Part shown: positions 49,452 to 61,400 of the stretch, in pieces
Position numbering within the stretch: position 1 is the first letter of the stretch
Layout of the letters: each line of letters begins with the position of its first letter
Origin: Rhynchopus sp. YZ270_cl-10
Taxonomy: Eukaryota; Euglenozoa; Diplonemea; Diplonemida; Diplonemidae
Direction of reading: 5' to 3'
DNA length: 64,000 bases
NCBI GenBank assembly: GCA_964035575.1
Contig: OZ037904.1
Span: 496,001-560,000 of the forward strand
Position numbers and translations under genes: made by a program
Notes under the pieces: generated by a model
The model's input: the letters and a program-made list of their open reading frames with translations, nothing else
What the model was told of the DNA's origin: nothing
The model's database searches: none

Positions 49452-52400
49452 CTACATCAGAGTGAACAACACACAGGACAGTGCAAGAACGATGCTTGGC
49501 ATGAGCCCTCCTGCGCTAATTCTTTGGATGAAGAAGGGTGAGAACGTCATTGGGGCAGGGGTGGGTGGCGAGACAGAGGTCGGCTCCGATGTTGGGGGAG
49601 TCAACGTGGGAGGGGCAGGGGTGAGTGGAGCGGGCGTTGGCGGGGCCGGTGTTGGTGGTGGTGGAACTGGGGTCGGTGGGGACGAGGTAACGGGCATCGG
49701 GGTCGAGGCGACACCAACACTGAGTGTGGCAGACACCGTCGCTGCAGCGAACGGCGACACAGTGCCCGCAGGGGCAGCCTTCAACACACTGTTCGGGTTG
49801 TCAAGATCCGCCACAATCGCGGTCACCACTGCAGATGAAACGGCGACAGGGTTCACCTTCACAGACGTCATCACCTCAAACTCCGCCACAGCCTCCAAAG
49901 ACACCGTCTGCAGCGCATCTCCCTCACGCGAAAGAATTGGTGCGGCCGTCACGTTCTGCAGCATCGTGCACACAGCGGGGTCAGCCTTGTCGCTTGCCTT
50001 GATGGCCAGTCCCTTAGGAAGGGTGCACAGGAAGGTCAGCAGTGCGTCGGAAATGACCTATTCAAGAAAAACAATCAAAGGTTATAAGATGAATCTGAAG
50101 AAATTCAGTCAAAAAAGGGGAGGTACATACCGGGTTTGTCTTCTTGAGGAGTGCAAGCATAGACTTCTCCATGGCTGCGGTGTCGACAGACGCGATGAAC
50201 TTCTTGGCAGCATCGGGTGTGTTGAAGGTTGCGACGGACAGACCGGACACGGTGATGGGCTCTGCTGGTGGTGCAGGGACGGGGGTGCGGTTTGCGTTGA
50301 CGTAGCGCGAGCGGAAGGTCAGCTCTATGCTGGAGGCACCGTTCTTGCAGTATCCTGATCCACCAGAGCAGGTCGCTGTCAGCACCATCTTCGGGCACAC
50401 AGAGGTGGCCGCCACCATCGGGACCACGACCACACCGTTGCTCGCAGTCCCCTTCGGCGGAATGATGTACTCGTAGGTGCCGGGGCCGATGATCGACGCG
50501 AAGAAGGCTCCCGTCGCACCCTGGCACACACCTGTGATGCTGACGGTCGACAGGCTGTCCGACACAAAGAGGTCCCCTTGCAAATCCAACAAATCAATCG
50601 AAATCGAGAAGTTCGCCTCCGGCTCGATGAACCCCACCATCTGGCAGATCTTGCCGCTTCCGTTGCACTGCCACCCGGTGCCTGCAGTGGGGCGGATGCT
50701 GCCGGATTCTTGCATCGCAGTCTCGAAGATGAAGGTGCTGTCCACGGGGAAGCCCTGGTCGACCCCGGTGTGCACTGGGTAGCCCAGGCCGGGGGAGGAG
50801 AGGAGGAACTGTGCTGTGCCGGGCTGGGAGAGCAGGCTTCCGTAGGTGACACCTGTGAAGCTGTACTTGCCGCCGACGAGCTGGAAGACCTGGCTGGAGA
50901 TGGTCCAGTCACTGCGGGACTTGCAGGCGGGGAGGGTCGAGATGGTGTTTGCGTAGCTGCAGGTTGCGCCGGTAAAGTTCGCGCACGTTGTCGCAAGCCA
51001 GGCAGATGCGTCCGCAGTGTAGCACGGCACGGTCTTCGAGCGGAACTGCACAATCGCGTCGCTCCCCCTGTCCTCAGGGTGGGACACAATTGACGCGTCA
51101 GGCGCCAACGCCAGCACCTCCATGTCGAACGGCTTCTTGAACATCCACGGTGCAGGGTGTCCTGTCGCAGGGTGCCATCCCTTGTGCATGTCCCGTCCTG
51201 CCACACCCGTCCCAAAGTACGCCAGCGGCAGCAGCCCGCTGTTGCGCTTGTCGTACAACACCGTCTCCGCCGCAGTCGCTCCAGCAGGCGCAGTAGGGCA
51301 AGTCACCAAGGCCGTCGGAACACACGGTACACCGATCTGCGCAAACACAGCCAAGCGCGTCGCCCTGTTCACAAAGTACAAAGGCCCCACCGTCGACGCC
51401 GCCTGGAAGCTTGTCGACGTGATGACACCTCCGTCCACCGAGACCGGTGCGTTGATCTGCACAGTGAAGCTCCACGGGTCGTGTGTGCAGACGTCTGCCT
51501 TGGTCAATGCTGTGAGGGCGTTGCACGCTGCTGAGCGGGTTGTGACATCGGTAACTATAGGGATGCTGATGATGCCGTTCTTGGCGGTGCCGGTCAGGGC
51601 CCAGGACCCTGAGGCAGGGGTGGTCCCTGTCACGGTTGCGGTCATGTGGTTGTCGCCGTCCAGCAGGGCACCGGTGGAGTCGAGCACCCTGATGTTGAGG
51701 ACAGTGCCGAGACCAGTGATGGCAGCAGGCATGCCGCCCCAGGTGCGTCCGTGGAGACGTGTGAAGGTCGACGACACTGCCGCAGCGGCAGGTGTCGTCG
51801 CAGTCACTGCAAGGCCGTTCTTCGGGCTCGCCGCTGCAGCCTCCGTCGGCAGCCCAGTGAAGTCTGCCGCATGGATCGTGCACTTCCCAAGCGTGTTGAA
51901 CACACCCTTGATCTCCGCGATATCGCCGTTCCCGTTGTTCGCAAGGTTCACTGTGACAGGGCATGAGATAAGCCCGCTCGTCATGTCCGTTGTCTCGCCG
52001 TAGCACACAAAGCATCCAGCAGGCGACATCGACGACGGCGTCACAGTAAGCGAGTTGCCTGTCCACAGCAGCTTAGACGCGAAGCCTGTGGCCTGCATAC
52101 GCAGCACCACTGAGCGGTTTGCGACAGTGTTGACTGAGATCGTAGATGTGAGCGACGCGGGGACGGAGAGGGACGGAGACGCGACGTAGCTCCACACCAC
52201 CGAGGCTGTGGGCGACTCGTACGACACGTCGAAGACCTGGTTCGTTGCGTTCAGCTCTGCGAGCGCGATTGGGGGGCGGACGGTGACCGTGCACACACAG
52301 GGGCTTGTTGTCACTGTTCCGTACTGCAGGTTGAACGACGCGAGACCGTCGTTGAAGAAGGACGTCGCCTGCACGACAGCACTGCCGCAGGTTCCGCACG

Positions 52401-55400
52401 AGACGGACGCTGATGCTGCTGCGTTCATCTCCGCCATGTACCAGCTCGTCGACGTCGGCAGCGCACCTGGTGCACGCCCAATCGCATATGCCTGGAACGT
52501 GCACTGCTTCGACTTCAGAATCGTTGTGCACGCACCGGTACGCGACGTTGCCGCAACGTTCTCGACAGCCATGCGCACCGGCACAGGCGACGCACTCACC
52601 TTCACTGACAGCGACTTCTTCGCATACGTCCATGTGGTCGACCCCTCAGGGGTCGACAGCTCCACCACGCACCCAACACAGAGCGTGCCTGCAGCAAGCG
52701 CGACAGTTGCGGTTCCGAGCCTTCCAGTCTCACCTGCAGCGGAGGGAACCGGGATACCGTTGTAGAGCATGGAGCCGCTGGTGATGGCGAGGGTGGGCGT
52801 GCCGTAGGAGAGACTCGCAAGGGTGAAGGCGTTGTCGGCCAGCACTGCCTTGGGGTTGGCGAGGGCGGTGGCCTTGGCAGTCAGGAACTCTGGCTGGCGC
52901 TGGGAGAGGACCTTGGTTCTGTAGCGGTGGTGCATGGCGTACTCGGTTGGGCCTCCGACGGTGTAGGACCTGTCCGAGACCTCGTCTGCAGAGTAGAGCT
53001 CGAAGGACCACTCGGCCACGTCTGTCGCAGCCACCACAGTCTGCACCTCAAGAAGCGACCCGTACTGTCTCAGAGGCACCAGGCGTGTCGCAGTCGTCAG
53101 CACCGCCAGGTCCTGCTGTGCAAGCGCAAAGCTGACACTACACTTCCAGCACGCCCTCGGGTAGTGCAGACGCACCATGGCCGAGCCCTCCTCCGCAGGT
53201 GTCGACAGTGTGGAGCTTGTGAAGAACGGCGACGTCACGACCGGCGCACCGCCGCCTCCGTTGCCGGTGCCCGCTGTGTACGTGAGCGCGGCCGTGGCAG
53301 CATCGGTGGTAGGCCATGACGGCATGTTGTTGAAGTCGACACGGATCGCCGTAAGCGAGAACGGCCTGCGACGGTGCACCGCAGTGTGGCTGACACCGCT
53401 CTGGATCCACCCGTTGCTGCAGGTCACGATCTTGTACGACAGCGGGTTCCCGGTCACGCTGTTCATGTAGTCGCGCAGGAGGAAGGTGCTCGTACGCACC
53501 TTCCCTGTCTGGCCGGTGGGCGGGCTCAGGCGGTAGTCCAGCGCGATCTTGCACTTCTGGCACGGGCGCACAAAGAAGAACGACAGTGTGCCGGACTGTG
53601 CACCAGACAGCCTGGCCCGCATCGATGCTGCACCGAACTCTGTCTTCGAGACCATTGCACCACAGCCAAACCCAAGCGACCCAGTCAGGCGTGCTGCCCC
53701 ATCATGCATGAAACCGCCGTATCCGTAGCGCATCTCGGACGAGGTCAGCGAGTCGGTCCCTGTCGGCGCCCACACTGAACGCACCCACACCTCACGGGTC
53801 CACGTGTTCGTGCCAGTCTCGATGAAGACCCACTTGCCTGCGTGGCGGCTCACAGTCTCAATCTGCACCTGGAAGACATCCCCCACAGCAATGGTGCCTG
53901 TCGTCGAGACCGGCGGTAGTGTCTGCTGGTGCACCTCAATCAGGTCCATCTGCGGCAGGTTCACTGTGAACGGCTTGGTCGTCTTCATGCGCTCTGCAAA
54001 GATGGGCGCAGCATCGGACGGGTCGGTCGAGCCTGCACCAAGCCCCTCAAGGCAGGTCGCCTCTGTCTTCCCTGAGTAGCACAGCTCCATCTGGATGACA
54101 CACTTCTCACACTCACGTGGGAACAGCCCCCAAGGCGTCGCCACACCTCGCGTGTTGCCAAGCGCGTTGCCGACGTCCGTCCAGGAGGCGATGTCTCCAA
54201 GGAACTGCTGTGTGCCCGACACGACAGGGTTGAGCTGCAGGACCGAGAGGTTGCCTCCGTCGTTGCAGCCACTCCAGCTGCTCTTTGTCATCTTCACGAG
54301 AAGCCCTGATGTGAACGAGAAGGCACGTGTCTTTGCAAGGTTGCGCACAACAGTCTGAATCGGGAACGGCACCCCCACCACGACACCACGGGTGTAGTTC
54401 CACCCAAGCCCGGGCACTTCTGTGCCAAAGGAACGGTAGTTGTGTGTCGAGGTCTGAAGGTGCTGCGAGACAACGCATCTCTCGTCCATCGTGACTGCGT
54501 CTGTGGCCTCCCAGGTTGCGATGGTCTCGGTCACGTCTGTCCAGTTCACAGACAGCGACGAGGTGGATGTTGCCACCGTCAGCAGGGTGTTTCTGTCAAT
54601 GCTAGTGAAGGTCAGCGAGGACAGTGCGGACACACGGTCCCGCCCAAACACATTGAAGATGTAGCCCACTCCCGCAGTGTTCGTTGTGTGCGTCACAGAG
54701 GCTGCGTCTGGCACGCTGTTGTTCACTGTGACCGCGACGCCACCCGAGACCTGCCCCTCAAGGGTGAGGTACTGTGTGCCGGTGGTGCTGATTTTGTACT
54801 GCAGAGGTGTTTCGTATGCGTAGAAGCGGATGTTCGCTGTGGTCACAGTGGTGAGTGTGTAGTACGCAACGATCTCGGTGGTGAGCTTCGTGGCAGTGCC
54901 GCAGGTGGCAGCAACACCGCGAAGCAGCTCTCCGGAGTAGCTCTCAGACAGCAGCGCGACACCCTGCGTAGACGTCGTCGGCAGCACCCACAGGTTGAAG
55001 TCAAGGCACATCGTCCCCGTCGCCTCTGCACCCGCAGTCCACAGCGAGTCGCACACCTGGAACATCGCCTTACGCACTGTGCCCTTATCCGTCGTAGTCG
55101 AGTCGTACCCAATCAGGATCGACCCAAGCCCGCTGTGCACAACAGCATTGTTCGCAGCATCGTTGATAGTCCTCTCCACCGCACCGTTGAGCACCCCAAA
55201 GGTGTATGTGTTCCCAGCGTTCACCAACGGAGTGGTCGGGTTGTACGCAGAGTCCAACACAATTGGGCTGGTGAAGGATGCGCTCGTTCCAGTCCACACC
55301 AAAGCACTGGCCGCAGTCGACGAAGGGCCGCCCTTAGGGACAATGGTCACGTTGCGCACTGTCTTGTCAACCTGCTTGATGCCTAAGGTCAGGGTGTCGA

Positions 55401-58400
55401 AACGAACGGTGATCGATACCGGTGCGCCTGCAAGATCTGCGGACGTTGTGGTGTAGTCGTAACACGGGATGTTGGCCGCCTGTGTCGCAGGGCACGCCGC
55501 AAGCGCACCCGAGACAGAGGAGAGGCTGATGGAGGTGGTGGAGGGGACGGTGGTCGGCTGCTCAATGGAGAGGCTCCTCTTGCAGGACACGGTCTGCACG
55601 CCTGTGGGGATCGAGCCTGCGGGGAACGTTGCACCGCTGGAGTACACAAGGGCGGCAGTGTGGAAACTCAACGTGACTGCCTCCGGTACTGCTGGCGCTG
55701 CACCCTCGAAGTAGAGCCCCGTGAACGTCGTCGTGGCACCAACACCCATGCGCTGGGAGAGGATCTGTGTCGACACACCAGTCTGCTTCAGGATCTGGAT
55801 GCTCGATGTGACACGGGACACGTCCGCCGACGAGTTCGAGTCAATCCACACACGCCACCTCGGGTACATAGCGGAGGACCCGCCTGTGACAGCAGTGACC
55901 ACAACGTCGAACAGCTCTGACGCAGTGTTGGCTGCGGCAAACACCACAGTCGAGGACGCCATCTGGCACTGCAGCGTCACCACATCCTCCTCCAGCGTAA
56001 GCGTCTTCACCCCTGGCTGTGTGCCATCTGCATTCAGCTCGTACGACACAGGGCCCGCACCCCACGTGCTGTGGAACGTAAACTCACAGAGGTTGCACGG
56101 CAGCGTTGTGCTCAGCTTCCACGACGCACCCCAACGTGGTGCCATTGAAAGGTCCTTCAGGGGGTACTTCTCCAGCGCGCACACACCGGTCGTCTGGTTT
56201 GTGAACGCACAGGCACCCTTGACCATGCTCGCCGTGTCTGCCACAGTGCGCACCTTGTCTCTGTTTGTAATCCCGTTGGTGGGGTACGGCCCATTGATCA
56301 TCGCAAACACATCGCCGTAGTGGAACTCGTCAAACACGAACATGTCTGTGGCGTCGCTGCGTGCAATGTACGACCCGGGGTGTGCAGTGATCTGGATACC
56401 TGCGCTGACGGTTGCAGAGACGGTCGAGGTCGTGATACGCAGGGTGCTTGCGGGGACACGCACTGCGGTGACGAAGCTCATGTCAAACGATCCATGTGTT
56501 GCGTGGGTCCAGGCGAACTTGAGTGTGCACCCGCCAAGCGTGTTGAAGCGCGAGCACGCGTTGTCTGCAACGTACACCCTGAAGTCGAATGCAAACGTGG
56601 TCGTGCCGTCCACAAGGTTCGCCTGGAACACCTCTGACGCAAGGAACTCCGGCTGTGTGATGTACGTGTTCGCAGGGCCGTTGTACTTCAGGACAGAGCT
56701 CACCGTCGACTCCGTGATGGACCCAGCGATGGTCCAGCCACTGACAGCACCCCTCATGCTGGGCACCACCGAGGTGCCTGCCATGGGCTGGTACTCCAGT
56801 CTGTACGGCAGCATCGCCTCGATGTACGACCCGAACTTGACAACGTTGCTCATAAGAAGCACAGCAGGGAGCGGGACGGACTGCTTCGCGAGGCCCTCTG
56901 TGGTGTCCTTCGGCATGATGGCAACGATGTTTGCAGAAGTGGGGATCTTGCGCACAACCTCAACAGCGATGCGCGTCCAGTCGGCAGGGCCGCCAGCTCC
57001 GTACGTCGCGTTCAGGTAGAACGTTGCCTTGGTGTTGGAGCCGGAGAGGAAGGGGGTGAACTTGTGTGTGTACGTTCCGCCCATGGCCCAGGACTTCTTC
57101 TCGAAGAGCCAGTCCATGCCCAGGCTCACTGAGGAACCGAGTGTGTCCGTGACAGCAGTCGGGATGACGGTGCTGCCGTAGTCAACAATAGAGTAGCCCA
57201 AGGTCAAGGTGCCAAGGGGCGCAAACTCGCTGGGCCCGTTGTACCGTGCCTGGAAGGAGAGCATACAGGGCACGCCGTGCTCGCACTGCTTGAGGTAGCA
57301 CGTTGTGGCGAAGGTGGACACGCACGACGTCGCCGCGCCAATAGCAGGGTCCACACTCTGTCCGTCCACGGCCACGCTGTTGGGGTTGCGCGACTGCACG
57401 TTGACCCAGTACGGGTTTGAGTACAGCGGGCTGCCGATGGGCGACCCGTGCACAGCAAACTTCACACCGCATCCGAACTCACCCGAGGGGCACGCAGAGC
57501 GGTACTGGATGGAGAGCGCCACCAGCCCAGAGTCGGTGAACTGGCGGAGTCCGTTCGTCTCCCAGCCGTACTGCGCCGCCTTCTTTGGACTGCACGTGCC
57601 ACCCACGTTCCACACTGTGAAGGTTCCTGGGGAGACGGAAGGGTCCTGCTCGTCCAGCGTTGGGCAGTCCAATCCGGTGGCCCAGGTTCCCGTACCACAC
57701 CTCAGGATGTCAAGGCGGTACGACCCAATGGGCACGTATGCGACGGTGTCGGTGGCAAGCATCACTGTGAATGGCACAGACGAGCCCGAGGTGACGATCG
57801 GTGTGCGCGATACCATACCCGATGTTGCATCAGTCACGTCTGCGGTGGTGAGGCTGCCGTACGTCGTCGATGTGTTCACGTTGTACTCCATAAAGCGCAG
57901 CGAGCTGTTGAACGAGTGTGAGCTCACAACGTTCAGCTTCGTCGGGTCCCCCATACCCCCCGTGTCACGGTAGAACCCTGTGCCACCACCACTGCGTGTC
58001 GTCCCTCTGTTGTACAGCTGGTACACAATACCGGACCTGCTGTTTGCCTTCGTCGACGCGTTGAGCATCTGTGTGGACGACGCCTCTCCTGCCTTGAACA
58101 AACAGATCTTGTAGCGTCCGGCCGCGTTCTGTGGGTACGGCGGCAGCGTGAAGGTGTTTGCGCCGTTCGTGACTACGGAAGACGCGTTCGTGGTCCGGTA
58201 CATCTGGTACCACGTGGCACCGGTACCGCCTCCTGTGTCGGTGGGTGCAGGGCAGATCTGCGTCTCGTTCACCATTGTCATGAGGTCGTACTGGAAGCCT
58301 GCGTTCTGCACAGCGCAGTCGACACCCATGCTGACACTGCCGCCACACCAACTCGAGATGGGCACAAGGGTCCCGGTCCCGTCGCCAGCCAACATAGTGC

Positions 58401-61400
58401 GCACGTCGTAGGCAGTTGCGTTCGATCCCAGCAGCGGTGTGCTCATCTCCAAGAACGCCGGGTGCGAGTACAGGTACAGACTCGAGACGCCGTTCACGGT
58501 AGCAGAGGGCAGCCACAGCCACGGGGCTGTGGTGTTGACAGTCTTGACCCTGTAGCACACCATGTACGCACCGGGGGTGATCGGGATGTGGAACATCGCC
58601 GCAATCTGTGTTGTCGTTGTTGTCAGCGCAAGCGACCCGCAGAGAGGCGCACCTGTGCCGGAGTAGCTCGTGCACGTATCCAGGTTCGATGCAGAATCAA
58701 CGGCAGTCGAGTAGCAGTCCGCACCCGTGTCGGCCCACGTCGTCACGTCACCCCACGTGGCCTCCGTCGCCGGGCCTCCAGGGATACGCGTGGGGGGCAG
58801 CTTCGCAGCAACCAGCTTGAACTCGTTGGTCACACCCACATCACCGGTCACATCAGAGAAGGTGTTGAAGACAAAGCCGTTCCCTACGGTGACTGTCCCC
58901 GACGTGGCAGCAGCAACGTTCGAGACGATCTGTGTGGACGCACCTGTCATACCCGTGAACGTGCTTCCGACAGAGGTGTACAATGTGTTGGTTGGGTTCA
59001 TGCCTGTGTCGAGCGACCACGTTGCGATCTTTGCCGGGATCGTGTAGAACCCAGCGCGGCCGAGCGGGTTGACGATGAAAGACTGTGTGGACAGGCCCTG
59101 CATCTCGCGCACCTCCATCCAGCGCTTCACACCTGCCGTGCCGGCAAGGTTCGCAAACTTAGGTGTTGTGAGGACGCAGAACTTGTAGTGGATAGCAGCG
59201 TCGCTGGCCACACCTGGGAGCGTTGTTTTGATGACTCCTGTGTCGCTGGGGCCGTTGGCAGGTCCAAGGTCCGTCACACCGAGGGTGCCACCTCCCTCAA
59301 ACCCGATGTGCGAAGAAGTCCCCCACGGGAATGTCGTGTCGCTAACGCCGTGGCAGGCAGTGCTTGTCAGAACAATCTTCGCCGCGTCTGCGCCTGCGTC
59401 CGTGTCAAAGGTGTCCTGGCTTGCAGCTGTGTCGCACCCAGTGGTGGTCGGCACACATTTCACCATCTTGATCGTCGCAAGACCCTGGTTGGTCGGCTCC
59501 GAGCCCGACTCCACATACCAACGCACGCCGTTGTCAATCACGTTGAAGACTGCACCACCTGTGGAGGCGGCAGGTCCCCACCACGACATCGGGTCCGGGT
59601 CCATGAGCGTGTCGTTTCTGATCTGCACGCACAGTGCGTAGTACCCAATTGTGTGCGGGACGGTCAGGTAGAAGTCCAGTGTCGTGTTCGTCGTGGTGTC
59701 GACAATGTGGCTGCTTGTCGCAGACGCAAGCACCTCACCCTCCGTGCTGCCTGGGGGGTTGTGGCACTGCTGCACAGCACGCTTGCTGCTCACCTTCACA
59801 AGCTTCGTGTACAGCGTGAACTCCGGGCTCAGCGTCGTCTCGTTCAGTGGGAACGTCGAGTTTTCGAGGAGCTCGACACTGAAGCGCTGGAACTCTCCTG
59901 CAAGCAGGTCGTTGGAGACGCTCGGGTAGAGGAGCTTCATGTCGTTGGGGAGGATCTCCCATGAGGAGTTGAAGACAATCCAGTTGCGGCTGATGGCCTG
60001 CTTGTAGCAGACCTTGTAGATGTTGCTGAAGGTCAGGTTCCTGGCGTCGTAGGTCGGGAGAGGGAGCATGGCGGCGGCGGTGGCAACCTTGCTGGCGACG
60101 TTGCCCCACGGCACGATGTCGTCGTACAGGTCGGGTGTCTTCTTCGCCAGCTCCGTGAGGTAGGGGTTCGTGCTGTTGCAGGTCCCGTCGCAGAACAGCT
60201 TTGTGTTGTTGTGTGTCGAGCACACCGACGGCGACGTGGAGTTGTAGAACAGACCCGACTGTGCAGTAGTACCCGACCCCGTCACGTGGCAGATCATCGA
60301 CATCTCAAGGTCGCGGTACCAGTTCCGCCCGTTCGGGTTCATGTCACACGACTTGTTCACATGCACGACACGGATCATATCTCCCGCTGCAGCACAGCCC
60401 TGGCACGCAAGACGTGGCCCAACGGTGATCTGGCTCTCCGTGTCCTTCACAATGATCAGCGCCTCTCTCAATGCACGGTCCTCTGTCGCATCGAAGCTGA
60501 GTGTGTTAAGAGGGCTCTGTGTCGGTGTGTAGTAGGAGTGCCCGTCCGTGGAGGAGATCTTGCGCCAGTGGTGTCCACGCGTCTTGAAGCAGACCGAGTA
60601 GTCTGCAATCTCGGGGACAGTGAGGTAGAAGGCAACCTGTGTGTTGCTTGCCACGTCTGCGGCCGAGCCCATGCAGTTCGTTGTGTTTGTCTCCGCGTCG
60701 AGCGACTCACACTCGAGCGAGCCTCCGTTCTTGTTCTGGCTGCCTGTGCTGGCCTCGTAGCTCCAGTCGGGGAAGCTGCAGGGGCGCTCCTTCCTGACCA
60801 GACGCACCCTGCTTCCCTGCGTCTTGAACACGTTGTCGCCTGCTGTGATTGAGTAGTTGCGGCGGAAGTTCCACGGACGCGAGTCAAGCATGCTCGTCCC
60901 GACAGAGGTCGTGTTCAGGTCCAGGACAACAAGCGGCCCCCAAGTCCCTGCGCGCCTGTCGGGCATGTCCCACTGTGCGTCGCGTGGGTACATCGCTGCG
61001 TCGCCATAGCTGCCGGGGACAAGCACGTTCACGTGGCCCTGGCCGAGGGCAAACTCGTACGTCGCGTTGAGGGTCATCCAGCGTTCGGGCATCTTCCCGA
61101 TCAACCCGCTGTGGAAGGGGAGCACACGGAGACCGGAGTACTTGTTGCATGTTGCGGTTGCGAAGTTGCAGGTACGCCTGTAGCAGACGTTCCACACACC
61201 CGAGGTCGGGATGTAGAGCGGCGACGACACGACACCGAGTGCTCCCTCACTGGCAGTCTTGTTCACGGCGGAGATGTCGCCACGCAGGTCGCGTGAGCCG
61301 ATGTTCATGAGCACTCCGTCCTCGCTGAAGCCACCCTGCACGTACGTCGAGGCAGGCACATCCAGGTCGCGCGACCAGCACCCCGTTGTCGCAAACGATC

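Noticed and set aside
49462-50358. 298-aa Gly/Val-rich plus-strand frame
   Set aside because: Antisense of the Pro/Thr linker and end of the giant gene, whose frame, intron and tail are consistent.
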